Position numbers and translations under genes: made by a program
Notes under the pieces: generated by a model
The model's input: the letters and a program-made list of their open reading frames with translations, nothing else
The model's database searches: none
Told to the model about the DNA's origin: nothing
Assembly: GCF_949987515.2 (NCBI RefSeq)
Contig: NC_082700.1
Span: 35,985,380 to 36,049,379, forward strand
Reading direction: 5' to 3'
Source: Delphinus delphis
Lineage: Eukaryota > Chordata > Mammalia > Artiodactyla > Delphinidae
DNA: 64,000 bases
Part shown: piece after piece, positions 1 through 12,010 of the stretch
Layout of the letters: the number at the start of each line of letters is the position of its first letter
Position numbering within the stretch: position 1 is the stretch's first letter

Positions 1-180
1 TCTCTCTCTCTCTCTCTCTCTCCATACATATATAAACCTACATCTCTCACTCTGTCTTTCTCTGTCTCTTGATAGGTAGATAGATGGATAGATATTGATT
101 GATTTGTCTATATGTAGAGATAGTAGATATTTTTATAGAGAGAGAAAATTTAGATTCATCTATTTTTATATCTATATCCA
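1..180. repeat. TC microsatellite and TAGA/TCTA-rich low-complexity edge
   Basis: The first ~22 bases are an uninterrupted (TC)n run that is cut by the window edge. It passes into TCTG/TAGA/GATA-rich low-complexity sequence up to about base 180. I see no gene signal; short frames through it are composition artefacts. Confidence 0.85.
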
Positions 181-806
181 TCTATCTTTCCACAATAAAA
201 CGGCACCACTTACTTACTAGTGTGACAGAAAATTTAAGAATAAAGACTACTGGTACTAAATATGGACAAGGATGTGGAAAAACTGGAACTCTCATAAATT
301 GATAATGAAAATGTAAAATAAAACAAAAATTTTGGGAAATTCTGCCATGTCTTATAAAGGCCATTTCCTTAACACATACCTACCCTATGACCACTAATTC
401 CACCAATATATTTTTATTCAAAAGAAGTAAAAAATATGTATATTTACAAAGGTTTGTATAATTTTCATACTTCCCTTATTTATAATTGTCAAAATCTAGA
501 AACAATTTTGTTTAGAATGCTTTCACAGACTGGGACATATTCTTTCAATAAAATACTGTTAAACCATAAAAAGTAACATTCTCATATACACATAACATGG
601 AAAAGTGTGAAAATAGCATATAGTGGTATAAGATGCACAAAAGAGTAGATAATACATGATACTTGGAATTGGCAAAAATAATCTGTGTTGAAAAAAGTGA
701 TTGAAATAACTGTTGCTTCTGAGGTTTGAGGAGTAAGGATTAAAGATGCATAAGGGAAATGTCAGAGGTGCTGGTAATGTTTTATATCTTGATAAAGCTT
801 TAAGAT
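181..806 (+). mobile_element. Old L1 (L1M-type) 3' region, left part
   Basis: The text reads like the end of an ancient L1: a 'gtgtgg..aaactggaactctcat' type motif, a 'ccctatgaccactaattcca' type peptide-coding remnant, then the 3' UTR ending with 'tatcttgataaagctt'. It is diverged and has no long frame. A younger L1 interrupts it at 807-1518, after which it resumes with 'tcaacactcactgaataggt', which corresponds to the end of many L1M 3' UTRs. Subfamily not assigned. Confidence 0.7.
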
Positions 807-824
807 AAAAGTGTATGCATTTGT

Positions 825-1500
825 TAGAACTACCATATGACCCAGTAATCCCACTACTTGGCATATACACTAAGAAAACCACAATTCACAGAGGTACATG
901 TACCGCAATGTTCATTGCAGCACTATTTACAATAGCCAGGACATGGAAACAACCTAAGTGTCCATCAACAGATGAATGGATAAAGAAGATGTGGCACATA
1001 TGTACAATGGAATATTAGTCAGCCATAAAAAGGAACAAAATTGAGTTATTTGTAATGAGTTGGTTGGACCTAGAGTCTGTCATACAGAGTGAAGTAAGTC
1101 AAAGAGGAAAACAAATACCATATGCTAATGCACATATATGGAATCTAAAAACTAAGGACTGATCAGCCTAGTGGCAATTCAGGAATAAAGACGTAGATGT
1201 ACAGAACAGACTTGAGGACACAGGGGTGGAAGGGGAAGCTGGGATGAAGGGAGAGAGTAACATTGACATATGTACACTACCAAATGTAAAATGAATGGCT
1301 AGTGGGAAGCTGCTGTATAACACAGGGAGATCAGCTAGATACTTTATAATGACCTAGAGGAGTGGGATAGAGAGGGTGGGAGGGAGGCTCAAGAGGGAGG
1401 GTATAGAGGGATATATGTATACATATAGCTAATTCACTTTGTTGTACAGCAGAAACTAACAATGTAAAGCAATTATACTCCAATAAAGATATATTAAAAA
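825..1500 (+). mobile_element. 5'-truncated cetartiodactyl L1, 3' end with poly-A
   Basis: This copy starts inside the last part of ORF2 (plus-strand frame from 815 reads ...YDPVIPLLGIY... and ...KCPSTDEWIKKMWHI, typical of the ORF2p C-terminus). It continues through a 3' UTR with 'gaataaagacgtagatg' and 'cttgaggacac', and ends with 'tccaataaagat' plus a short poly-A. An 18-base target duplication (aaaagtgtatgca-t/c-ttgt) brackets it at 807-824 and 1501-1518 with one mismatch, so both ends are certain. The ORF2 remnant ends in a stop near 1016 in that frame. It is a dead-on-arrival insertion. Confidence 0.93.
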
Positions 1501-1518
1501 AAAAGTGTATGCACTTGT

Positions 1519-1820
1519 CAACACTCACTGAATAGGTACTCTCAAGACTTGTGCATTCCAAAGTTTATAAATTTTATATCAAATAGTACATATACAAATG
1601 TATGGGTTATTATCATATATTGAACTATCGATAGGCATGCTGAAGCATTTGTGGAAAAATGAGTCATAGACAGTGAGATGAACTTTTTGTATACAGTAAT
1701 CAGTAAAATTCTACTTGTACAGTCTAGATGGAGAATATATGGAGTTCACTGCAAAATTGTTTCAACTATTTTATATTAGAAAATTTTAGTAATAAAATGT
1801 TAACAGCAAAAAGTAAGTAT
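1519..1820 (+). mobile_element. Old L1M 3' region, right part
   Basis: This is the continuation of the L1M tail split by the insertion at 825-1518. It contains a degraded 3' UTR with 'atatatggagttcactgc' and 'taataaaatgttaacag', comparable with the distal 3' UTR of L1M elements. No coding signal. The right boundary with the oppositely oriented L1 is uncertain by about 30 bases. Confidence 0.55.
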
Positions 1821-2269
1821 ATAAATTCTTTTTACTACATAGATGTCAGTTTTGCCATTATTTTATTTTTTACTTATTTTTTGATTCAAAAATTGTATAG
1901 ATTATACTCCATTTATAGTTATTATAAAATATTGGCTGGATTCCCTGTCCTGAACAATATATCCTTGTAATTTATCTATTTTATGCATAGTACTGTGTTT
2001 GTACCTCTTAATTCCCTACCCCTAATTTGCCCTTCCTCCTTTTCCGCTCCCCAGTGGTAACCACTGGTTTGTTCTCTATATCTGTGAGTCTCATTTTTAT
2101 TATATTTACTCGTTTATTTTATTTTGTATGTTCCACATATAAGTGATAACATACATCATTTGTCTTTCTCTGTATGACTTATTTCACTAAGAAAAATACA
2201 ATCCATGTGTTGCAAATGGAAAATTTTCATTCCTTTTCATGGCTGAGTAATATTCCATTGTGTTTGTGG

Positions 2270-2273
2270 AACA

Positions 2274-2309
<36 letters not shown>
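2270..2309. repeat. (CA)n microsatellite inside L1 ORF2
   Basis: An uninterrupted CA run of about 35 bases replaces the short 'tatatgtaccacat' stretch of the L1 ORF2 end, directly after 'aatattccattgtg'. It arose within the transposon. Confidence 0.9.
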
Positions 2310-2310
<1 letters not shown>

Positions 2311-2732
2311 CACATCTTCTTTATCCATTCACCTGTTAATGGACACTTAGGTTGTTTCTATATCTTGGCTATTGTAAATAATGTTGCTATGAACATTAGA
2401 GTGCATGTATCTTTTTGCATTAGTGTTTTTGCTTCCTTCAGATATATACACAGAAGTGGAATTGCTTGATCATATTGTACTTCTATTTTTAGTCCTTTGA
2501 GGAACCTCCCTAATGTTTTCCACAATGGCTGCAGCAACTTCCATTTCCACCAGCAGGTAGAAGCGTTCCCTTTTCTCCACATACAAGCCAACATTTGTTA
2601 TTTGTGATCTTGATAATAGCAATTCTGACAGGTATGAAGTGATATCTCATTATGGTTTCAAATAATTAGCAGTAATTAGTTAACAATAATTTACATGTTT
2701 CTGTTGACCAGGAACTTTGGAAAAATGTCTCC

Positions 2733-2935
2733 CCAGGGCTTCTCTGGTGATGCAGTGGTTGAGAGTCCACCTGCCAATGCAGGGGACACTGGTTCGTGCC
2801 CCAGTCCGGGAAGATCCCACATGCCGCAGAGCAGCTAGAGCTGTGAGCCATGGCCACTGAGCCTGCGAGTCCAGAACCTGTGCTCCGCAATGGGAGAGGC
2901 CACAACAGTGAGAGGCCTGCATACTGCAAAAAAAC
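2733..2935 (+). mobile_element. CHR-type SINE (short, tRNA-Glu-derived)
   Basis: It starts 'cagggcttctctggtgatgc', passes the B-box-like 'ggttcgtgcccc', and ends 'gagaggcctgcatactgc' followed by A-rich tail. The ~200-base length and text match the CHR SINEs of whales and their relatives. Twelve-base target duplications, aaaaatgtctcc (2721-2732) and aaaaatttctcc (2936-2947), flank it with one mismatch. It sits inside the minus-strand L1 and is therefore younger than that L1. The minus-strand frames across it are not genes. Confidence 0.93.
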
Positions 2936-5574
2936 AAAAAATTTCTCCAGATCTTCTGTCAACTTTTTAATTGGGTTGTTTGTTTTTTCCATATTGAGTT
3001 CTTTGTGTTGATTATGTATGTTGGATATTAACCCCTTACTGGTCATATCATTTGCACTTAATTTGTCCTTTCATTTTGTTGGTGATTTCATTTGCTGTAC
3101 AAAATCTTTTAAGTTTAATTAGGTTCCATTTGTTTATTTTTTGTTTATTTGTTTATTTTTACCTTAGAAGCCAGATCCAAAAAATAATTCTACAATTTAG
3201 GTCATAGAGTGTTCTGCCTATGCTTTCTTCTAGAAGTTTTATGCTTTCTGGTCTTACATTTGGGCCTTTAATCTATTTTGAGTTTATTATTGTATATTGT
3301 ATGTGAAAGTATTCTAATTTCATTCTTTTCATGTCTATGCTGTTATACCAGCATCACACTGTTTTTCCTCCAGTGGATGTTCTTGCCTACTCACTTTTAG
3401 GTTAATTGACCTGAGTGTGTGGGTTTAGTTCTGGGCTCTTTATCCTGTTCCATTGATCTATATGTCTAATTCTGTGCCAGTGCCATACTGTTTTGATACT
3501 GTATCTTTGTTGTATAGTCTGAATTCAGGGAGCATGGAATATTGAGCTTTGTTCTTTCTCAAGATTATTTTGGCTATTCAGTGTCTTCTGTGTTTCCATA
3601 CAAATTTTAAAATTATTTGTTCTACTTCTGTGTAAAATGCCCTTGGTATTTTGATAGGAATTGTATTGACTGTTTAGATTGCTTTGAGTAGCTGTTCATT
3701 TTAATAATATTAATTCTTCTAATCCGTGAACATGGCATATCTTTACATTTGTGTGATCTTCAATTTGTTTTCTCCTAATCTTATAGTTTTTGTGGTACAG
3801 GTCTTTCGCCTCCTTAGGTGGGTTTATTCCTAGATATTTTATTCTTTTTCATGTGATTGTAAATAGGATTGTTTCCTTAATCTCTCTTTCTGACAGTTTG
3901 TTTTTAGCATATATCAATGCAACAGGTTTCTGTATATAAAATTTGTATCCTGCAAATTTACTGAAATCACTGAAGTGTTCTACTAGTTTTTTGGTTGCTT
4001 CTTTAGAATCCTCTATGTATAGTATCATGTCACCTGCAAACAGTTTTTCCTTTCCAATTTAGATGCATTTTATTTCTTTATTTTTTCTGATTGCTATGGA
4101 TAAGACTTCCAATATTATATTGAACAAAATTGATGAGAGTGGACATCTTTGTCTTGTTTCTGATCTTAGAGAAAATGCTTTCTGCTTTATACCATTGAAT
4201 ATGATGCTAGGTATGAGTTTATCATATATGGTCTTTAATATGTTGTGGCATGTTCCCTCTATACTCACTTTCTGGAGAGTTTTTATCATAAATGGATGTT
4301 GAATTTTGTCAAAAGTTTATTTTCTGCATCTATTGAGATGAACAAATTGTTTTTATTCTTCAACTTGCTACTGTGATGTATCGCATTGATTGATTTGAGT
4401 ATATTGAACCATCTTTGCATCCCTGGGATACATCCCACTTGATCATAGTGTATAACATTTTAATGTATTGTTGGATTTGGTTTGATAAAATTTTGTTGAG
4501 GATTTTTGCATCTATGTTTATCAGTGACATTGGACTGTAATATTCCTTTTTTCTAATATCTACTTCTGGTTTTGGAATCAGGATGATGTTGGCCTCATCA
4601 AAGGATTTTTGAATCATTTCTTCTCCAATATTTCAGAATACTTTGAGGATAGCTGTTAAATCTTCTCTCAGTGTTTGGTGGAATTCACCTGTAAAACCAT
4701 CAGATCCTGGAATTTTCTTTGTTGGGAATTCATTATTATTATCATTATTACTGATTCAATGTCATTACTGAAAATTGATCTGCTTATATTATCTATTTCT
4801 TCCTGGTTCAGTCCTAGGAAATTGTACATTTCTAGGAATTTGTCCAATTCTTCTACGTTGCCCATTTCATTTGCAAGTAGTTGTTTGAAATAGTCTATTA
4901 TGACCCTTGCATTTCTGTGGTGTTTGTTGTAATTTCTCCATTTTCATTTCTGATTTTGTTTGGGGTTCTCCCTCTTGCTTGATGTATCTGTCTATAGTTT
5001 TATCAATTTTGTTTATCTCTTCAAAGAACCAGCTCTTATATCAATTATCTTTTCTGTTTATTTATTTTTTGTTTTCATTTCATTTATTTTTTCTCTGATC
5101 TTTATGATTTCTTTTCCTCTACTAACTTTGGGTTTAGTTCTTTCTTTTTCTAGCTCCTTTATCTATAAGGTTAGGTTGTTTATTTTTGAGATTTTTCCTG
5201 TTTCTTGAGGTAAGTTTGTATTGTTATAAACTTCCCTCTTAGAACTGTTTTTTTCTGTGTCAAAAAGGTTTTCGATCATTATATTTTCATTTTCATTTGT
5301 CTCCAAGTATTATTTGAATTTTTCTTTAACTTCTTCAATGATTCACTGCTAGTTAGGTAGCATAATGTTTAGCTCCACATGTTTGTGTTTTATACATTTT
5401 TCTTCTTATCGTTGATTTCTAGTCTCATAGTGTTGTGGTCAGAAATGATGCCTGTTATTATTTCAGTTTTCTTAAATTGACAGAGGCTTGTTTTATGGCC
5501 TAGCATGGGATCTATCCTGGAGAATGTTCTATGTGCACTTGAAAAGAAAGTGCATTCTGCTGACCATACTTGTA

Positions 5575-6240
5575 ATATGTAATACTGTATTATATATATT
5601 TAAATCAATTATATTATACATAATATAATATATAATATACATATTATAGTATATAATATATATTATAAATTATATGTATAATATAAATATAATATAATAT
5701 ATATTAATATAGTAGATATCAATATAATAAATAGTATAATTATAATATTATATTACATATAACATATAAGTATATATATTCTACTACATGTTTTATTGTT
5801 TTATATTATATATTATATGTATTATATATGTACATGTTATATATTATATTATATATATAATATATAATAAAATATGGATATAAAATAATATATACATAAT
5901 AATAATATATAACATAATATATATAATTAATTATATTATATTATATAATGATATTATAGTTATATATAATAATTTAATAATTATAATTTGACAATTAGTA
6001 TATGTAATTTAATTATATGAATATATATCATATATAATTATTATTATATATAATACAATGACATAATATATAATATTATAAATTAATATAACATAAAATG
6101 ATATTATGTATAACAATATAATATGATACATAATATATTTTATATAATATAATATATATTACTATATATAATACTATAATATATAACATATTAATATATT
6201 TATCTGTACATTTATGTATATATATGGATACATATATCTG
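5575..6240. repeat. ~650-bp almost pure A/T tract in L1 ORF2
   Basis: From about 5575 to 6240 nearly every base is A or T, arranged as imperfect (TATA)n, ATATAATA and TATAATAT units with few G or C. L1 minus-strand ORF2 sequence is recognisable up to about 5570 ('accatacttgtaatatg') and again from about 6245. The tract lies between two parts of the same L1 ORF2 and has expanded within it. Confidence 0.9.
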
Positions 6241-6779
6241 GTACATTTGCTGTAATGTGTCAATTACAGCCAGTTATCCTTATTCATTTTCTGTCTGAAT
6301 GATTTGTTAATTGGTCTAAATAGGGTGTTAATTTCCACTGCTTTTACTGTGTTACTGTCAATTTCTCTGTTTATTTCTTTTAATGTTTGCTTTATTTATT
6401 TAGGTCATCTTATGTTGGATGCATATATATTTACAATTGTTATATCTTCTTTAACTGATCCCTTGATCATATGTAATATCCTTCTTTGTCTCTTGTAGCA
6501 GTCATTGTTTTAAGTTTTATCAGGCTATTTTTTCTGATATATGTATTGCTATCCAGCCATCTTTTATTTTCCAGTGACATGGAATATCTTCTTCCATCCG
6601 CTCACATTCAATCTGTGTGTGTATTTCGACCTCATGTGAATATCTTGCATGCAGCATATATAAGGGTCTTCATTTTGTGTCCATTAAGCTCCTCTATATC
6701 TTTTTATTAGTGCATTCAATCCACTTAAAATTAATGTAATTATTGATATGTAATGCTTATTGTCACTAGTGGACACTTG

Positions 6780-6925
6780 CACTCATCTGTAGCTGGATGT
6801 AACCCAGTGTTAGCTGTATGCATTTAGCCTGTTGCATTTTCCAATGTGAACTTGTTGGCTAATGTGAGGTCCCTCTCTTCTCAGGTATGTCTACCACTCT
6901 TTTGCCTCTTCTGTCATTTGAAACA
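6780..6925. other. Unassigned junction between two L1s
   Basis: About 140 bases between the minus-strand L1 and the plus-strand L1. Could be L1 inter-ORF sequence or unique DNA; I see no motif. Confidence 0.4.
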
Positions 6926-7915
6926 GAAGTTTCAAATAAATAAATTTATAAATGAAAGAGGAGACATCACAGCTGATACCACACAAATATAAAGGATCAT
7001 AATATACTAGTATGAACAATTACATATCAATAAATTGGACAACCTAGAAGAAATGGATAAATTTCTAGAAATATACAACCTATCCAGACTGAATCATGAA
7101 GAAATATAAAATATGAATAGACCAATTGCTAGTAAGGAGGCTGAGTCAGTAACCAAAAATTTTCCCACAAAGAAAAGTCTAGGACCAGATGGCTTCACTG
7201 GTGAATTATACAAAACATTGAAAGAATAATTAATACCAATATTTCTCAAACTCTTCTGAAATAAAGCAGAGGAGGAAACACTTCCAAACTCATTCTATAA
7301 TACAAGGACCCCATTACCCTAACCCAAATCCAGACAAGGAGACTACAGGAAAAGAAAATTATAGGTGAATATCCCTGATGAACATACATGCCAAAAGCCT
7401 CAGATATGTGTACATACTATAAAAATGACAGAAACTGTCTTTTACAACAACATGGATGGACTTTAGGGAATTTTGGTAATAAAATAAGTGAGAGAGAGAG
7501 AAATGCAAATTCTTTGTGATATCGCTATATGCGGAACCTAAAAACAAACAAACAAACTCATATAAACAGAGAATGTATTGGTGCTTGCCAGAGGCCAGGA
7601 GTGTGGAGTGGGGGAAATGAGTATAGGTGGCCAAAGGGACCAACTTCCAGTTATAGAAGAAATAAATTTTGGGGATGTAATGTAACAGCATGGTGACTAT
7701 AGTTAACACTCTATTGTATATTTGAAAGTTGTTAGGAGAGTAAATCTTAAAAACTCTCATCACAAGAAAAATATTTCTAAGTACGTGAAGTAATGGATAT
7801 TAACTAAATTTTGTGGTATTCATTTCATGACATATACATTTATCAAATCATTACATTGTATGCCTTAAACTAATACAATGTTGTATCTCAGTTATATCTT
7901 AATAAAACTAGAGAA
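6926..7915 (+). mobile_element. L1M-type element with internal deletion
   Basis: Positions 6,950-7,390 carry the reverse-transcriptase-upstream part of ORF2 on the plus strand (text corresponding to ...[16 protein letters not shown]..., ...KSLGPDGFTG..., ...NSFYN...), full of stops. At about 7,395 it jumps directly to the distal 3' end: 'acaacatggatggacttta', the 'gccagaggccaggagtg' segment and the terminal 'tgtatctcagttatatctt' with 'aataaaac'. More than 2 kb of ORF2 is missing between the two. The 3' end resembles L1MA/L1MB. Confidence 0.8.
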
Positions 7916-8201
7916 AGTAAGAATATCTTTTGTTGACATTATGAATGTAAATCTATTGATGCTGCTCTGAAAAATAAATTAAAAATATTTGCAAGTGTAT
8001 AAAATGGATAGGAAAATTAAGGTCATTGATGGATTTCAGGAAACTTTATTTTTTTTATTTATATGTTCTGAATAATTTTATAAAATTCTAGGGCCCAGCA
8101 ATATAAAGGAAATAAAAGAGTTAAAATAGCTAGAAATCAGAAATTAGGTAATATCTTATTAACTAAATACTGTGCAATTTTTTATATCAAATAGTTAATT
8201 T
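7916..8201. other. Unassigned sequence
   Basis: AT-rich, no repeat or gene recognised. Confidence 0.4.
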
Positions 8202-8211
8202 AAAAGGAAGG

Positions 8212-8540
8212 GTTGTGCTTCCTTGGTGGTGCAGTGGTTAAGAATCTGCCTGCCAATGCAGGGGACATGAGCCTGAGCCCTGGTCCAGGAAGATCCCATA
8301 TACCATGGAACAACTAATCCCATGTACCACAACTACTGAGCCTGCATGCTACAACTACTGAATCCCGTGAGCCTATAGTCTGTGCTCTGCAACAAGAGAA
8401 GCCACTGCAATGAGAAGCCCACACACTGCAAGAAGAGTAGCCCCCATTCACCACAACTAGAGAAAGCCTGCGCACAGCAACAAAGACTCAATGCAGCCAA
8501 AATTAAAATAAATAATTTTTTTTAAAAATAAAAAATAAAT
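8212..8540 (+). mobile_element. CHR-type SINE (long form)
   Basis: It begins 'tgcttccttggtggtgcagt', carries the tRNA-like head, and continues with the CHR-2-like body of repeated 'ccacaactactgagcc' units, 'agagaagccactgcaatgag', 'acaactagagaaagcctg' and 'caatgcagccaaaat', then an A-rich tail. Perfect 10-base target duplications aaaaggaagg are at 8202-8211 and 8541-8550. Confidence 0.92.
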
Positions 8541-8550
8541 AAAAGGAAGG

Positions 8551-9530
8551 CTTATTTCTGTATAATGTATAAATTATGCTAATATTGCCCAAATGAATTT
8601 CCTTAGCTATGGACAATGTTAATACCCCTTTCAATTGTTTATGAAACAGAATATTTTTAGTATTTATTTATGACTATTATTTAAATGAGATATACTGAGA
8701 CTTTGTAAACACATTGACATTTTGATGTTAAATACTTTAAAATAGATTCATATTATAATGAAAAATATATTTATTACATTTAAGTACTGAAAAATATGGT
8801 ACTTTAGAATAAATAGAAATAAAACACCACAGATTGTGCATCTTCTTATACTTTTGTGCTCAATTACTTTTTAAATATGACAGGATTCTTTAGCAACTAT
8901 TTCTTTCTCATAAGTGTATTCAAATTTAATGCTTCCTTTTTACAACATGTGTACAATTTATTTAGTACTAGGTTATAAATTTTTGAAAATTCATTTCTGT
9001 GTTTACTAAATTTGAACATTATGATAGATGAAAGTATGACCTTTGAGTCTCTAATGATATATGTACTACCCAAGAAAGAGCTTATGTTCAGGTCTTCTTT
9101 TTTGTAAAACATTATATCAAAGAAAAAATTCTTGCCATTGTCTTTGCGATTTTTCTTCTCTTATACTCCAGACAATACCTACATAGAAGACAGCACTCTG
9201 TGTATGATTGCATAATACTATGATATAGAAATACATAATATATTAATCATAGTATTATATTTATTAGTATAAATGATGTGGATTGACTTAATAAAACATG
9301 TTTTAATAAGAATATATAAAAAATTCACCTGAGTTAGACTAGGTGGTTAGCAAATTCTCAACCATAAGAGAATCACTTAAGTGTTTCTTTAAAACTCATT
9401 CCCTGAACTCTATTTCATACATTTTGAAACAGAGATCTGCCTTCATTTTAATAAGGACTTTCCAGCAAATTTTTATTCATTTGAAAATTAGCCTAAATTC
9501 TAAAGATTGAAATTAAATTCCCTGTTTCTC

Positions 9531-9570
<40 letters not shown>

Positions 9571-10330
9571 TCTTTGATTTTAATAGAATATAGTGAAAAT
9601 AAAATCACTGTTGAACCATTCTGGATAATTGTCCAGACTATAGAGAAGTTGTGTTAAACCTTTGTTCCAGGTAGGGTGCTGAATCTTAATATAATTTCCA
9701 CACTGGATCGTTACTTAATTTCTACTTCCCCTTGTAAATCTCCTTCATAGCAAATGGGAAGTTGGAGTGAGAATCAGTAAGACTACTAGGTGTGTAGAAG
9801 GATCTCCAAGACCTTGGCTACTGTTCTTTCTCTCTGGCCATCTACATTGCTTAATAAAGTCACTGTGTATAGGTGACTACTAAAGCCAATGAGCTTGCAG
9901 GGAATTTTCTTGTCCTGGGATTGTCCCTCACTATGCCCACACAAAATATTTGAACAGCATAAGTGAAATCTTTTGCCCATCATTCTAAATATCAATTCAT
10001 TCATCTACCCATCCATCAACTCTTATACTAAAATTAACACCTAATTAATGACCAATACTAATCAATTTTCCATGGCAAATATATTTTCTTCCAGGATTCT
10101 ATTACATTCACATAAATACTCGAATTCAATATATAGCAATAAATATGATGTTCAGATAAATGGACCAAGGTAAAATATAGATTAGATGTCCTTTTAAGAA
10201 GAGGACAATATTTGTTTGAATGATAGTGGAAATAAATGCTCTCTTCAAATTTATAGCTTTCCATTTCAAGTGCACTTCCTAATTCATGTCTACATATATG
10301 CTTTCTTGGATAAATTTGTATTAAATATTC
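8551..10330. other. Unassigned AT-rich sequence with a CA microsatellite
   Basis: No gene or transposon was recognised over about 1.8 kb, apart from the CA run listed separately. The short frames at 8897-9112 and 9786-10004 have no recognisable protein content. It may be single-copy intergenic or intronic DNA. Confidence 0.4.
9533..9567. repeat. (CA)n microsatellite
   Basis: About 17 uninterrupted CA units. It is outside any recognised transposon. Confidence 0.95.
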
Positions 10331-10331
10331 T

Positions 10332-12010
10332 TTTAAAACATTTTTATTGAAGTATATTTGATGTACAATGTTGTGTTAGTTTGAGGTATACAGAAAAATG
10401 AATCAGTTATACATATAGCCACTCTTTTTTTTAGATTCTTTTCCCATATAGGCCATTACAGAGCATTGAGTAGAGTTCTCTGTGCTATACAGTAGGTCCT
10501 TATTAATTATCTGTTCTCTATATAGTATTGTGTATTCATGAATCTCAATCTCCCAATTTATCCCTCCCCCCTCTCTTACGTTCTGGCAACCATAAGGTTG
10601 TTTTCTACATCTGTGACTCTACTTCTGTTTTGTAAATAAGTTCATTTGTACCTTTTTTTTTAGATTCCACATATAAGTAATATCATATGATATTTGTCTT
10701 TCTGTCTGACTTCACACACTAAGACAATCTCTAGGTCCATCCATGTCACTGAAAATGGCATTATTTCTTATGGCTGAGTAATATTCCATTGTATATATGT
10801 ACCACATCTTCTTTATCCATTCATCTGTTGAAGGACCTTTAGGTTGCTTTCATATCCTGGCTATTGTAAATAGTGCTGCAATGAACATTGGGGTGCATGT
10901 ATCTTTTCAAATTATGGTTTTCTCCTGGTATATGCCTAGGAGTGGGAATCCTGGGTCATATGGTAGTTCTATTTTTAGTTTTTTTAGGGAAACTCAATAC
11001 TGCTCTCTATAGTGGCTGTACCAATTTACACTCCCATCAACAGTGTAAGTGGGTTCCCTTTTCTCCACACCCTCTCCCAGCATTTATCATTGGCAGATTT
11101 TTTATGATGGTCATTCTGACTGGTGTTAGGTGATACCTCATTGTAGTTTTGATTTGCATTTCTCTAATAATTAGTGATGTTGAGTATCTTTTTTTTTTTT
11201 TTTAACCATCTGTATGTCTTCTTTGGACAAATGTTTATTTAGGTCTTCCACCCATTTTTTGATTAGGTTGTTTGTTCTTTGATATTGAGCTGCATAAGCT
11301 CTTTTTATATTTTGGAGATTAATCCCTTGTCTTTTGCTTCATTTGCAAATATTTTCTTCCATTCTGAGTGATGCCTTTCCTTTTGTTTATGGTTTCCTTT
11401 GCTGTGTAAAAGCTTTTAAGTTTAATTAGATTCCATTTGTTTATTTTTGCTTTTATTTTCATTACTCTAAGAGGTAGATAAAAATATCTTGCTGCAATTT
11501 ATGTCAAAAGGTGTTCTGCTTATGTTTTCCTCTGAGAGTTTTATAAAGTCTGGCTTTACATTTAGGTCTTTAATCTATTTTGAGTTTATTTTTGTGTATG
11601 GTGTTATGGAATGTTCTAATTTAAATTTTTTAGCTGTAGCTGTTCAGTTTTCCCAGCACCACTTATTGAAGAGACTGTCTTTTCTCCATTGTATATTCTT
11701 GCCTCCTTTGTCATAGATTAGGTGAACATAAGTCTGTGGGTTTATCTCTGGACTTTCTATCCTGTTTTATTGATATGTATTTCTGTTTTTGTGCCAGTAC
11801 CATATTGTTTTGATTACAGTAGCTTTGTAGTATAGTCTGAAGTCAGGGAGCCTGATTCCTCCAGTTTAATTTTTCTTTCTCAAGGTTGTTTTGGCTATTC
11901 AGTGTCTTTATTGTTTCCATACAAATTGTGAATTTTTTTGTTCTAATTCTGTGAAAAATGACATTGGTAATTTGATAGGGATTGCATTGAATCTGTAGAT
12001 TGCTTTGGGA
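10332..12010 (-). mobile_element. 5'-truncated cetartiodactyl L1, minus strand
   Basis: The plus strand reads L1 backward: 'atttttattgaagtatattt' (3' end), a pyrimidine-rich 3' UTR, 'ggctgagtaatattccattg' (ORF2 C-terminus), then ORF2 up to 'attgcattgaatctgtagat' and an abrupt end at about 12,010. It retains the 3' UTR and roughly the last third of ORF2; the frame is broken. No convincing target duplication was found by eye. Confidence 0.9.

Larger units (their letters stand above)
1845..6770 (-). mobile_element. Long L1, minus strand, 3' UTR plus most of ORF2
   Basis: Read on the minus strand, this is an L1 running from the endonuclease end of ORF2 (about 6,740) through reverse transcriptase (about 4,000-4,700) to the C-terminus (2,360-2,600) and 3' UTR (1,845-2,230). 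Frames on the minus strand show reverse-transcriptase text such as [19 protein letters not shown] (4,059-4,289) and [13 protein letters not shown] (4,360-4,617), plus KYDQAIPLLCIY-like text near the C-terminus. The reading frame is broken many times. A CHR SINE (2733-2935), a CA microsatellite and a large A/T tract (5575-6240) lie inside. Likely middle-aged; the ORF1 and 5' UTR end is missing. Confidence 0.85.

Noticed and set aside
2733..2935. tRNA-like A/B box motifs in the CHR SINEs
   Set aside because: They are tRNA-derived SINE heads, not tRNA genes; cloverleaf pairing is not kept and the copies are flanked by TSDs.
2666..3046. 126-codon minus-strand frame
   Set aside because: It is a chance join of L1 ORF2 (FFxxxDLEKFF-like start) with the antisense of a CHR SINE.
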